A DNA stretch of 41,781 nucleotides from Nitrososphaeraceae archaeon (GTDB lineage Archaea > Thermoproteota > Nitrososphaeria > Nitrososphaerales > Nitrososphaeraceae), in NCBI GenBank assembly GCA_009377575.1, contig WHTU01000026.1, positions 1 to 41,781 of the forward strand. Direction: 5' to 3'. The number at the start of each line of letters is the position of its first letter. Within the stretch, counting starts at the first letter, position 1. This document shows positions 16,909 to 25,519 of this stretch, one piece after another. The translations under genes and the position numbers were made by a program. Under the pieces are notes generated by a model, which was not told the DNA's origin, searched no databases, and saw only the letters and a list, made by a program, of their open reading frames with translations.

Positions 16909-16924
16909 CTTCATGTAAGCGCAT
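16904..16924. repeat. 8-bp perfect inverted repeat
   Basis: ATGCGCTT, five-base loop catgt, AAGCGCAT. It is a strong, GC-containing stem in AT-rich surroundings, at the end of the direct repeats and about 270 bases before the ribbon-helix-helix gene. It could be an operator, a replication or recombination site, or a transcript hairpin. Confidence 0.6.
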
Positions 16925-17197
16925 CGCAGCGGCTTGCCTAACAATACAATAATGATGAGTACAATAGTAATGGATGAAGGTTTTAGACCGAGAAGAGTAG
17001 AACAAGTGGTTCATAATATCCACTCAGAAGTAAATGAATGATATTAATCAGTTATACTCAGATGAGAAATCTGAGTTCTCTTATAACTGTGGTAGCCTTC
17101 ATTATGATGGTTCTCCTTTAAAATAAAATTGGATTGATTTCGCCCATATCATTGCAGGCATTTATATTTTATATCCTTATCATTAATTCTGTATCAT

Positions 17198-17359
17198 ATG
17201 GGGAAGATGAACATTGTAATTACGAACAAGACCGAAAAGCAATTCAGAGATGCAGTTGCCCGTTTTAAGGGAAAGAAAAAAGGGAATATCAGTGAAGCAT
17301 TAGAAGAAGCGATTGAGTTATGGATTGAGAGTTATAATGCTGCAATATTTCCACAGTAG
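17198..17359 (+). CDS. Ribbon-helix-helix (CopG/Arc-type) DNA-binding protein
   Basis: A 53-aa protein from ATG 17198 to TAG. The sequence starts MGKMNIVITNKTEKQF: a beta strand (NIVITN), helix 1 (KTEKQFRDAVARF), a basic turn (KGKKKGNIS) and helix 2 (SEALEEAIELWIESY). This is the RHH fold, which dimerises and reads DNA through the strand pair. The GNIS turn before helix 2 is typical of archaeal members. It carries no second domain. It could regulate itself through the upstream repeats, but that is inference. No toxin partner is seen within 370 bases downstream. Confidence 0.75.
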   Translation: MGKMNIVITNKTEKQFRDAVARFKGKKKGNISEALEEAIELWIESYNAAIFPQ

Positions 17360-17732
17360 TTTGTCCACTTCATCGTGAATCAGAATCCAATGAGAACTTG
17401 TTGATCCGTATCGTGACAACTTAATACTCTAAATGATACGTGCGAGAGGCAATCTACCACAACTCCTCCATTCTCTCTATAAAACATCATTAGGAGGTAA
17501 ATTGGCATTCCTAAGCAAAGTTGGAATCTTCTAGACGGGCATAGGAGTGGATGGAAATTCATCAGACTGGTTTGGCAATGGCAACCTAGTAAATAATCCA
17601 GTCTCACATCGTAGATCCAAAGGTTAGAAAATGAAAGGTCACAGCGTGCGGTAGAAGTGTAATCACAATCTTACGCAAAATTGCAGCAGCATGTAAATAA
17701 AGCATCGTACCTTATCGCAAGCAAAATAAGCG
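17360..17732. other. Non-coding stretch
   Basis: A 75-codon minus frame lies here (17380-17607), but it lacks protein-like composition and I do not call it. Nothing else is recognisable. Confidence 0.3.
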
Positions 17733-18137
17733 TTGTCGCAGACATGGTTTGAAAGTTCCATTGCTAAGCCTCTGGGACGAGGTTATTCTCGGCTAGCCAT
17801 AGCCAGCTCTATCGCTTTAGCGATAATGGTATTATTTTATCCTTTAGTGGTTGGGTCATATTTTCAGCCAGACGTCTATAGGTTTCAAGACCGAACTACC
17901 TATCACCAGTATTTTGAGAATAGAAGCATTTTAGAGATTTTATCCGTGGTTTCTGTCCCTCTAGTCATTTCTGCTTTAATCTTGAACAGGAAGATCGACC
18001 ATAAGTTACTGCATCTAGATTCAAGTCTTATTGCTACCAACTATTTCTTGATATACTTTCTGATCCTGGCGTTATGCTCTATTTTACTTTCATTGTCCGA
18101 GCCAAAAGCTGATAATTCGGAAGTACTAAACAACTAA
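17733..18137 (+). CDS. Three-span membrane protein (134 aa)
   Basis: The frame opens with TTG at 17733 (MSQTWFESSIAKPLGRGYSR). Hydrophobic helices lie at about residues 22-44 (AIASSIALAIMVLFYPLVVG), 66-83 (SILEILSVVSVPLVISALIL) and 100-121 (NYFLIYFLILALCSILLSLS). Between helices 1 and 2 is a polar extracellular loop rich in Tyr, Arg and Gln. The end is acidic. The start is not certain, as no ATG lies near. No family is recognised and it has no clear operon partner. Confidence 0.5.
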   Translation: MSQTWFESSIAKPLGRGYSRLAIASSIALAIMVLFYPLVVGSYFQPDVYRFQDRTTYHQYFENRSILEILSVVSVPLVISALILNRKIDHKLLHLDSSLIATNYFLIYFLILALCSILLSLSEPKADNSEVLNN

Positions 18138-18222
18138 AGGCATCAAAGCCCATACAAAGAGGTATTCCAGAATAGAAAATATTCTACCACGTATAAAGAA
18201 TAGATTATTCGATTTATCAAAA

Positions 18223-18411
18223 ATGCATCTTATAAGAAGGTGGCACCTGTTATCTCAATTTGATGAAAGTATGCATGACAAGGTCGAACTATATTTGAAG
18301 CTTTGGTTTGAATCATTGACAGAAGTAGATGAGGAGACTAGAAATCTATTTCTCTTTAATATCAAGACTGAAATAGAGAACCAAATTATGATGCGATCTC
18401 TTGGACCATAG
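18223..18411 (+). CDS. Small helical protein (62 aa)
   Basis: An ATG-started frame, MHLIRRWHLLSQFDESMHDKV and onward, that is almost entirely amphipathic helix (LYLKLWFESLTEVDEETRNL). A TATA-like run (gtataaaga, about 18191-18199) lies some 25-30 bases before the ATG, as expected for a leaderless gene. No family is recognised. It could be a short regulatory or scaffold protein. Confidence 0.4.
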   Translation: MHLIRRWHLLSQFDESMHDKVELYLKLWFESLTEVDEETRNLFLFNIKTEIENQIMMRSLGP

Positions 18412-18471
18412 ACTTATGAAAAGGCGAGATTCTATAATAGAGATGACTATCAGTCAATCGTTTTGGAAGGA

Positions 18472-18738
18472 CTATGCACCATGTGCTCGCTGCTTTAATG
18501 TTAGGTTGGATATATTGTTACTATGTAATAGATACGCTGCGGAACCGTTTAGAAAATTAAATGGATTTTCTGACCCCTCTCGGATCTTGGCGATAAGGTG
18601 ATCCACTCTCATATGGCTATCATAATGATCCAAAACAAACCTCCTAAAGCTGTTCAATCTTAAAGCATATTCTTTAGCGGTATGCTTACTCATTATCCAC
18701 ACCGTGGACAGATAATCATTTATTGAGTTCTGCAACAC
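18472..18738 (-). pseudogene. Tyrosine recombinase (integrase), N-terminal domain relic
   Basis: Eighty-eight residues that match the SAM-like core-binding domain of a phage-type integrase: INDYLSTVWIMSKHTAKEYA, then RLNSFRRFVLDHYD, then VDHLIAKIREGSENPFNFLN. The lengths and the sleeve of helices fit the first 70 residues of archaeal integrases. The catalytic domain with the R-H-R-Y residues is absent. The frame ends in unrelated sequence at 18472. It marks the former presence of an integrated element. Confidence 0.6.
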
Positions 18739-18787
18739 AGTAACTTATACTAAGTTAGCTATAAACCTATAGTATTGCTTATTTTTT

Positions 18788-18835
18788 AAGCATATTCAAT
18801 AGCGGTATTGACTCTGTGGGTTCGAATTCCAAGAG
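18788..18835 (+). other. Second integrase scrap beside a tRNA T-arm-like sequence
   Basis: The 21 bases from 18789 (aagcatattc, three bases, agcggtat) repeat those at 18664-18684 inside the integrase relic with two mismatches, so a scrap of a second integrase copy is present. Right after it, 18815-18832 reads TGTGGG-TTCGAAT-TCCAA, a box-B-like T arm with a 4-5 bp stem. This looks like the 3' part of a tRNA gene, the classic target of archaeal integrases, but no D or anticodon arm precedes it. Confidence 0.35.
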
Positions 18836-18986
18836 GATGATATTGTTATTGCAAATTTAAACTGGGTACTAGAAAAACCATCCAGAGATAAGCTTTATCT
18901 CCAAAACGCAAGTAACGAATAAAAGCCGAGGTTTGATCAGATAGGTCGCAATCCGATAATATCAAATAAAATGTGTGACGGTTCAG

Positions 18987-19448
18987 TTATTTTACTATCA
19001 TTACAGGGCATGGTGAATAAGTCACTACGGCGGAGGCAGTACTTCCCAGCAGTAACTTCTTGAAGCCTGATCTACCTCTCGTACCCATTATTATCAGGTC
19101 AACATCTTCAGATTCTGCGTATTCAATTATTGTTCCATCAATAGACATCTGGCTATTGATGAGTTCGGTTTTTAATTCTACATTGTTTAGTTTTGCTTTT
19201 TGCTCTAGGTTGTCAAATCGCTGCTTAGATTCAAGTATAATCTCTTTTTCTTGAGGAGATTTTAGTTCTCCATCGGGTGTTGCTAAACCATAGGATGACA
19301 ATGAGATACGGTTTACTGTCACTGCTATTAATTGGGCAGCATCTTTTTTTGCCATTTCTATCGCATATTCTGCTGCATCCATGGATGGTTGTGATCCATC
19401 AATAGCAACCAGTATTTTTGAAAACTTACCCTTTGTCTTAGTAGGCAT
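18987..19448 (-). CDS. Universal stress protein (UspA family)
   Basis: A 153-aa cytoplasmic Usp-domain protein. It starts KFSKILVAIDGSQPSMDAAE with the strand and the ADP/ATP-contacting Asp, and ends with the full ATP-binding signature GTRGRSG, nine residues, GST (about 121-138), then PVMIVK. The intact G2xG9xG(S/T) means it should bind ATP. An acidic/basic helical insert (about 62-88) is usual. Archaeal genomes of this type carry many Usp copies. The gene is single, with a long spacer upstream. The start is the ATG at 19448. Confidence 0.9.
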   Translation of the reverse strand: MPTKTKGKFSKILVAIDGSQPSMDAAEYAIEMAKKDAAQLIAVTVNRISLSSYGLATPDGELKSPQEKEIILESKQRFDNLEQKAKLNNVELKTELINSQMSIDGTIIEYAESEDVDLIIMGTRGRSGFKKLLLGSTASAVVTYSPCPVMIVK

Positions 19449-20124
19449 ATTCAGGTATCTTAATTGTCATCCCTAATCATTTATTAAGCTTTGATTCCAC
19501 TCTTGATTATACATAATCAATTCATTGAGTTAGTGTATGCAGATATTCTGTAAATACAGAATCCTTTGATACCTCGTATATAGGACATTAACTAACTTAA
19601 ATCACAATGAGATTGCAGTTGACAGAGACGATAGATGAAAGTAAACATATTGGAGTGCAAAGTAAATGCCAGGTAACACCTTGTTCATAGTGATACCTAA
19701 GGTCATTGCAAATAACCTATCGTAAAAAAGCAAGACTATGTTTATGTTCCACAGAAAAATGATAAGGTAGTTGTTGAGAAGACACTTTAGTAAAAATAAG
19801 CAAAGTTAGTAAATAGTTTAGTACTATTACGAGTAACATATCCACGTGAATAGGTAAGTCTTTCCTACTCATGTGGCAGTTGCTGGCAAATACAGAACAA
19901 AATAACAAGCCGTCACTCGATCGATGTCCTTGACAGAAAGTCCAAAGAAATAGTTATGGAGGAGTGTACTCGCATCATATAGCGTGTATCGCAATAAAGC
20001 TCTCTAGTTTGAAGATCATATTGACATCCCATCACAAGGGATTCTTGTGCTAAAACAGCAAGGATCCATAATCATTTAAAACACAAATTTATGCTTATAT
20101 AGAACACTTCGATCTGTACTAGTA
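19449..20124. other. Long non-coding stretch
   Basis: 676 bases without a credible gene on either strand. The right end holds a clear TATA box (gcttatata, about 20093-20101) 24-30 bases before the TTG at 20125, which supports a leaderless transcript beginning at that codon. I see no RNA gene. Confidence 0.45.
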
Positions 20125-21492
20125 TTGCATCTTTTGCAGCGATTATCATCAGCTCCGACATGTTTTCTTGTAGTGGTACTTATGTTTTTTATGCTCTCTG
20201 TTTACGGCGGTACCCCGGAAAGCATCCAAGGAGTAGATGATGTTTCACTCCAATCTAAAAAGCAAAATATCACGCTTACCGCCCTACTTGAAGATCAGGG
20301 AGACCCAACCAGGTGGGACTCGTTGATTGAGCCAGCGATGGAGAAGCTCATGGAACGACATCCAGAGGTAGACATCGGAATTAACTACACAACATTCCCG
20401 TATAACGAGACTAGACTCAAAATATTGTCTGCTCTTGAAGCCAAAACTCCTGTCGACCTTATCACTGTTGATCAAATTTGGCTGGGGGAATTCGCGGGAA
20501 AAGGATTGCTCTCCGATCTCTCTAATTTCACTGAAACCTGGGGCCGTCAATCGGACTGGTATCAGGCAAACTGGGACGGTGGAATATACCAAGGGAAGGT
20601 GTACAGTATATGGGCGTGGACCGACGTTAGAGGAATCTGGTACTGGAAGGACATGTTGAAGGAGGCCGGAGTTGACCCGCAATCTCTAATGACATGGGAA
20701 GGTTATACTGATGCTGCAAGGAAGTTGAATTCAGTACTTAATCCTCAAGGGATTGAAGGTGTTCACTTAACTGGAGCGGGTCACTCTCCTGATCTATGGT
20801 ACCCTTATCTTTGGATGCTAGGAGGAGAGATCGTATCCATGAAACAAGGACATCCTACGAAAGGGACTTACTGGTATCCATCATTCAATGGCACAGAAGG
20901 CATACGAGCTCTCAATTTCATAAAAGAGCAGAAAGATGCTGGAATATTGCCTCAGAAGGATCATTTCTGGGGGGAAGAGTTCCTCGACAGGAAATTCGCA
21001 GTAATGATTGAAGCCTTACAGCATCACGTACCGATAACCACACCTCTGAACCGTACTTACTTTGAACAAGATATAGGTTTCATTCCCATGTTCCCGGTTC
21101 CTGACGAAGGCACTCAAACAACCACTTTAATGGGAGGCTGGGAATTTGGGGTACCTGTGACGTCTGCTCATAAGGACCTGGCATGGGAATTGATTACCAT
21201 TATGCTGGAACCACAAATACTTGGACCATATTTGACAAAGCATGCGAATATGCCTACCCAGATTCCTATTGGTGAGGGTCAATATTCCCTGGAACCCAGG
21301 AAAGTCGTACCTTATTATGATCTCTTAGTATCGATGATAGCAAGCGGAGGTACTAGGCCAAGCATTCCAGAATATCCCCAAATAGCCGAATTCATCAAAG
21401 AGGCACTAAACGCAGTTTACTACGGCACAACGAGTCCAGAGGAAGCTTTAGATGATGCAGCAGAAAAATCCGCTAAGGCCTTAGGCTGGTAG
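20125..21492 (+). CDS. ABC transporter substrate-binding protein (sugar/SBP_bac_1 type)
   Basis: A 455-aa exported binding protein. Residues 11-30 are a hydrophobic signal (CFLVVVLMFFMLSVYGG), followed by a linker and the mature two-lobed protein. Family features: ITLTALLEDQGDP at the start, TPVDLITVDQIWLGEFAGKG (about 109-128) as the lobe-1 core, VYSIWAWTDVRGIWYWKDML (about 157-176), FAVMIEALQH (about 292-301), MGGWEFGVPVTSAHKDLAWE (about 334-353) and a helical C-terminus with SPEEALDDAAEKS. It should bind a sugar or other polar solute outside the cell. The start is TTG, supported by a TATA box 27 bases upstream. No permease or ATPase gene lies nearby, so it is an orphan. Its GC content looks higher than its neighbours', which hints at transfer. 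Confidence 0.85.
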   Translation: MHLLQRLSSAPTCFLVVVLMFFMLSVYGGTPESIQGVDDVSLQSKKQNITLTALLEDQGDPTRWDSLIEPAMEKLMERHPEVDIGINYTTFPYNETRLKILSALEAKTPVDLITVDQIWLGEFAGKGLLSDLSNFTETWGRQSDWYQANWDGGIYQGKVYSIWAWTDVRGIWYWKDMLKEAGVDPQSLMTWEGYTDAARKLNSVLNPQGIEGVHLTGAGHSPDLWYPYLWMLGGEIVSMKQGHPTKGTYWYPSFNGTEGIRALNFIKEQKDAGILPQKDHFWGEEFLDRKFAVMIEALQHHVPITTPLNRTYFEQDIGFIPMFPVPDEGTQTTTLMGGWEFGVPVTSAHKDLAWELITIMLEPQILGPYLTKHANMPTQIPIGEGQYSLEPRKVVPYYDLLVSMIASGGTRPSIPEYPQIAEFIKEALNAVYYGTTSPEEALDDAAEKSAKALGW

Positions 21493-21761
21493 GGATGCGA
21501 CTCTGTCTTACAGATATTGGATTGATTGCTTCCTAGACCGCACCCAGAGAAGTTTCAACTTTGGCGATAGCTAACTGCATTTCTTGAAGTACAGGTAATT
21601 GATTTTACATCGTTAGCAGACTTCATAATTATAAGAAAAAAATAAGGACTATGTCTTATCTTTAGTAGTCTTTCCAAGACTAGTTATATAGTCGACTACT
21701 TCCTACTCGAGTTTACGTCGTTTTTCAACTTAGTTTTTTTGAGTCAGAGGATACGACCACG

Positions 21762-22139
21762 TCATCTCTCCCTAGATATCCAGCCATATTTGATTGTAGC
21801 AAAAACATCGAAGTCTACTTCCAACCAAGATCTGAGATCCTTAACCTTATGACTATGATCTGTATGCCACTGGCCGCCATCCTCTTTACCAACCACAAGA
21901 ACTGTGTTTCTATAAATTCCATGGTATTGATTTATAACTTCCTCTGCTTTTGCTAGTGTAATGGGAACATACTTTAGGTGGCGCCAGAATTTCAGTTCAT
22001 TTGGGGTGGTATTTCCTAGATCATCTTGCTGCATCTGATAAAATGGTCGTCTATACATAACATCTTGAATTGTGCAGTGAGCTAAAGCAACAGTCTCAGG
22101 GTTCTTCAGATCTTGGACGCGCGCCATGAAATAGACCAT
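21762..22139 (-). CDS. Conserved hypothetical protein (125 aa)
   Basis: A soluble protein starting MVYFMARVQDLKNPE; MARVQDLKNPE at codon 5 is an alternative start. It has several His, Trp and Tyr residues (HCTIQDVMYRRPFYQMQQDD; FWRHLKYVPI; GQWHTDHSHKVKDLRSW) in an alpha/beta-like pattern, with no membrane segment or signal. I recognise no family. The HTDHSH cluster (about 92-97) could hold a metal. It stands alone, 174 bases after the next gene upstream. Confidence 0.55.
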   Translation of the reverse strand: MVYFMARVQDLKNPETVALAHCTIQDVMYRRPFYQMQQDDLGNTTPNELKFWRHLKYVPITLAKAEEVINQYHGIYRNTVLVVGKEDGGQWHTDHSHKVKDLRSWLEVDFDVFATIKYGWISRER

Positions 22140-22313
22140 ACATGCGCCTCTTTGGTCCTATATTCGGAATCGGTTGTTCCTGAATTGTTCAATTCGGAGC
22201 AGTTTGAAGGAATTTGCATCCTAGAGCTTGTCCTATTTACCATTCTACTTGTTTTCTCTAACAGAAGCTTTAAAGAAAAAAGAATTTGTAGAATCTTGTG
22301 GCTATTAGCCGTT

Positions 22314-23258
22314 CTAGTCTTCATTAGAAGAAGCCGCTGACGAAGACGAATCGCCCCCATCGTCATTCTTTTCATTGTTACTTGAAGATGCTGCTGCGGA
22401 TGCGGCTGCCGCATCAGCTGCTGCAGCTGCAGCTGATGAAGATCCTCCGTTCTCGGATACAGCTGAAGCTGCTGCTGAAGAAGCATCATCTCCTGCAGCC
22501 GCTGCAGCCGCTGCTGCATTGCCAGCTGCTGCTGCCGCGGCTGATGATGCACCCGATGCAGCTGCCGCGGCTGCTGCGGCATCTCCTACAGCTGCAGCCG
22601 AAGAGGATGATGATAATGATGATGATGATCCGCTACCATCATCATTATCATCATTATTGTCATTATTTGAGGAGCTAGCACTTGATGCTGCGCTGCTACT
22701 ATCATCATTATTGCTTGAAGAAGCTGCAGCTGCAGCCGAAGATGATGAACCTCTACGACCATCATCATCATAGCCATCATCATTGTCATCATTGTCATCA
22801 TTGTCATCACTTGATCCTACAATATCAAATGATGTACTTGCCGTTTTTGTATCATATCCGTCCTTTGATACTCTTACATCTACATCATAATTACCCGTTT
22901 CCGCATTGTCATCTATTTTCACGTCAAATGTTGCTTCGCCATCATTATCAGTTTCATCCTCCGCAGAGGTTGAATCGCTTTCAGGAGGATATACTGTTAA
23001 TTTGACGTCTGCATCCGACACGCGTTTATCAGTATCATCATTGAAGACAGTAACTGTCATGTGTTGAGTATCACCACGCTTAATCTCGTTGTCCTCGATG
23101 TCTACGTCTATGTCGAATTCTTCGATTGCATACGCATATTTAAAGAGGATTGACGAATCTACCGCATTGCTAACTAATATCAATAGCAATGATATAGCCA
23201 CTATTGTTGGAAAAGTCTTTGCTGATATACGTCTATTCACTTTTGTACTATTTATCAT
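22314..23258 (-). CDS. Secreted Ig-like protein with Ser/Ala/Asp-rich tail
   Basis: A 314-aa exported protein. A signal peptide covers about residues 15-44 (TIVAISLLLILVSNAV, ending in AYA). An Ig/MG2-like beta domain follows at about 45-145: EIKRGDTQHMTVTVFND, ADVKLTVYPP, DNDGEATFDVKID, GNYDVDVRVSKDGYDTKT. The remaining 165 residues are of very low complexity: Asp/Asn runs (DDNDDNDDNDD), Ser runs and long Ala runs of 7-9 residues. No sorting or membrane anchor is visible. The Ig part is related to that at 25520-26245. It is probably a surface or matrix protein. The repetitive DNA (GCT/GCC codons) gives open frames on the other strand, which are artefacts. Confidence 0.75.
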   Translation of the reverse strand: MINSTKVNRRISAKTFPTIVAISLLLILVSNAVDSSILFKYAYAIEEFDIDVDIEDNEIKRGDTQHMTVTVFNDDTDKRVSDADVKLTVYPPESDSTSAEDETDNDGEATFDVKIDDNAETGNYDVDVRVSKDGYDTKTASTSFDIVGSSDDNDDNDDNDDGYDDDGRRGSSSSAAAAASSSNNDDSSSAASSASSSNNDNNDDNDDGSGSSSSLSSSSSAAAVGDAAAAAAAASGASSAAAAAAGNAAAAAAAAGDDASSAAASAVSENGGSSSAAAAAADAAAASAAASSSNNEKNDDGGDSSSSAASSNED

Positions 23259-23574
23259 GCCTTTGATATCCTAATTGTATTCTTTCATTTAAAAAATAAT
23301 GATATCAGAAGCATAATCTTATTCCAGAGAATTATCCTAAATCTAAAATCTTAATCTAAATAAGGATCAAAGATACTTTTCATTTTAAATATGATGCTTG
23401 ATTCAATAAGGATTAGATACAAGGTATGTAGGATTATGTTTTTCAGAGCATTCATTTGCGTAACTACTTCTATTTAGTTTTCTTACTGATGTAAAATTAA
23501 TAGAATATTTACATAGCAAAACTAAGTGTTTTACTTTAATTAAGTTGATTATCTTAATTTGCAGATAGTGTCAT
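23259..23574. other. Divergent intergenic region
   Basis: AT-rich spacer between the Ig-like gene (minus) and the next small secreted gene (plus). It should hold both promoters. No small ORF or structured element is apparent. Confidence 0.4.
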
Positions 23575-23937
23575 GTGAGTATGTCTACGGTAGGACTGAC
23601 GTTGCTATTATCAATTTTAGCGTTGACTGGAGGAATGTCTTTCGACAATTTATTCACTATTGGTAAAGCTCTGGCTATAGAATCGAACTGTGATCCTAAA
23701 ATCCAGTCTTTGTTGGGGTGTCCTTCCGGATATGATAAAGAAGGATCCTTTGCGATTGCTTCTGCTAAAACTCTAGATGGAGAAAAGAAAAATGTTGATA
23801 TCGACACCTTCGATGTCGATGGTACTTCTGGAGTCCGTCAAGTCATAGCTGAGAATAATGATCCCAAAAGTAATAGTGATGATTCAAATATCGAATCTCT
23901 AATACCTTCAACAATAAATGCAATTCCATTTCCATAA
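23575..23937 (+). CDS. Small secreted protein (120 aa)
   Basis: The frame opens with GTG 23575 or ATG 23581. The N-terminus is a signal peptide (STVGLTLLLSILALTGGMSF, about residues 4-23, cleavage perhaps at KALA). The mature part starts with a Cys pair (ESNCDPKIQSLLGCPSGYD, about 36-54), which may form a disulfide, and continues with an acidic, Ser/Asn-rich stretch. The end, STINAIPFP, is short and hydrophobic. Similar short exported proteins with CDP..GCP seem frequent in this group, but no function is known to me. Confidence 0.6.
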   Translation: MSMSTVGLTLLLSILALTGGMSFDNLFTIGKALAIESNCDPKIQSLLGCPSGYDKEGSFAIASAKTLDGEKKNVDIDTFDVDGTSGVRQVIAENNDPKSNSDDSNIESLIPSTINAIPFP

Positions 23938-23995
23938 TGTCTTCGTCATTACTGATCTAGAGAAAGAATACGAAAATCAAAAAATGAAAACTTGA

Positions 23996-24979
23996 CTATT
24001 CAAGCATGATTGAAATATCGAAATCTATTTCACTATCTCTTAATCTTTCTTCTACTCTCTCAAATATCTCTCTTGCTCTGCTCCTATCGTTATTATCATT
24101 ATCATCCTCGTTTGTTTCATCGTTCTCGATCTCTTCATCCTGTTCATTTAATGATTGAATCTCATTATCCTCTTCTTCTACAACATTCTTACTCAAAGGA
24201 CTTGTGGTGCTAGGAGAAGGCGTTATAGGAGAGTATATTGCGTTTTGGGAAATATTGTAGGTAGTTGGCTGAGGTACCGGCGAATCAGCGGAGGTAACAT
24301 TTGATAAATGTCTGATCAATTGAGTGCTATTACCATTGCTACCATTACTGTTATCAGTAGTGATTCCGGTTTAAGCTATTAAATTTAGTCAGGTTACTAT
24401 TTGTATAACTTATACCTGTTGCTAGGGCATCACAGCTTATCTTTGAAGTCATTTTGTTAGTACCCTCTTTGATTATAGTATATTGAGGAGTGAACGTGTA
24501 ATTCCAGGTAGAAAAATCATTCTGGCTGCTGCCTGACCATTTTCTAAGCTTATTGGTGTAACTTTCTGATATGGTTTTACATTATTCAGTATTATATACA
24601 CCGTGCAGATATCAAATGGCGTATCACTTGAAAATCCGTTTATCGTCAGAGCACCGGCTGGAACCTCCGGATTTTGGGTATGTGAAGTAATCTTAACACT
24701 AGGTAAAGCCTGTGATTGTTGTTGTTGCTCTAATTCCGGAGATTGCTGGTTCTTCTGTACGTTTTCTCCAACTGGTTCCTTTCTTATCTGCTGAGTATTA
24801 TCGTTGTTTGAGCTGTTACTAATATTGTTATTGGAAGAGGAGATGCTGGGAGATAATTTTTGCGCATACGAGTAATCTGCAGTTAAGGCTGAATAACTGA
24901 GAATTATAGTTGCAATAGCTGACACCAAAGCATAATTTATCAATGCATTATGTTTTGAATCTGGATGAGAAGAACTCAT
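23996..24979 (-). pseudogene. Secreted protein gene broken by two compensating indels
   Basis: One exported protein read in three pieces. From ATG 24979: signal peptide (YALVSAIATIILSYSAL), a Gln/Asn/Ser linker, then VPAGALTINGFSSDTPFDIC, a beta domain. Near 24520 the frame is lost in AGAATGAT (one A short). The homologous-looking continuation TWNYTFTPQYTIIKEGTNKM, then SCDALATGISYTNSNLTKFN, lies in another frame. Near 24375 the first frame returns (GITTDNSNGSNGNSTQLIRH) and ends in an acidic Glu/Asp/Asn tail. In the original frame the middle contains a stop at 24473. Either both indels are real and the gene is dead, or they are sequence errors. Confidence 0.65.
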
Positions 24980-25519
24980 AAATTTACTAGATCCATAAAT
25001 ATATAAAAAACTAATTTGCTTACTCTTCAGAATAACATTCAGTATTCTTAATATTGAAAATAGATCATTTCTAATTATATACTCAATATAATCAATTTAG
25101 AATTGGTATTCATCAATGTTATGTCTCGTATAAATATGAAGGGTCTAGTTCCCATGGTTTTCATTTTCTTCCTCATATGGATTTTTCTGTGAGCCGATTT
25201 TCAACAGAAGCTGTAAAACCGTTCTAAATGCATCTTATTATTGCTATCCTAAGTTTACATAGACAGATAAGAAACAGGTATCTTGAAACTACTGGTAGTA
25301 GAATTATAGACATACTGCTTATCAAGTTCGTCTTCGGATAAATTTTCCCCTATATGTTACAGTAAACCAATGGTTTCTAATTCGATCCCTCGCCACACAC
25401 CGAGAAATCGGAATGATACAACTATTTAGAAGTTCATGAATTACTCATCTTCAATCTAAGTTTCTTCCAGCAGTATGTTAGATAGGTTATATCAAAATAT
25501 AAAAGGACTGAAGCTTTTC
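24980..25519. other. Non-coding stretch with one tiny hydrophobic ORF
   Basis: Mostly AT-rich spacer. A 23-codon ATG frame at 25121-25192 encodes MSRINMKGLVPMVF followed by a hydrophobic run, a possible membrane micropeptide, but evidence is minimal. Confidence 0.25.

Noticed and set aside
17380-17607. 75-codon minus-strand frame
   Set aside because: Cys/Leu/Met-rich and irregular, with no homologous feel and no promoter.
18223-18411. Antitoxin partner for a toxin near the RHH gene
   Set aside because: The 62-aa helical protein has no antitoxin motif, and no toxin family is recognised between 17198 and 18740.
22375-22773. Open plus-strand frame rich in Ala, Asp and Glu, and other frames over the same region
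   Set aside because: Antisense of the GCT/GCC and GAT repeats of the secreted protein gene at 22314-23258, which has a signal peptide and Ig-like domain. The low-complexity DNA stays open in several frames.
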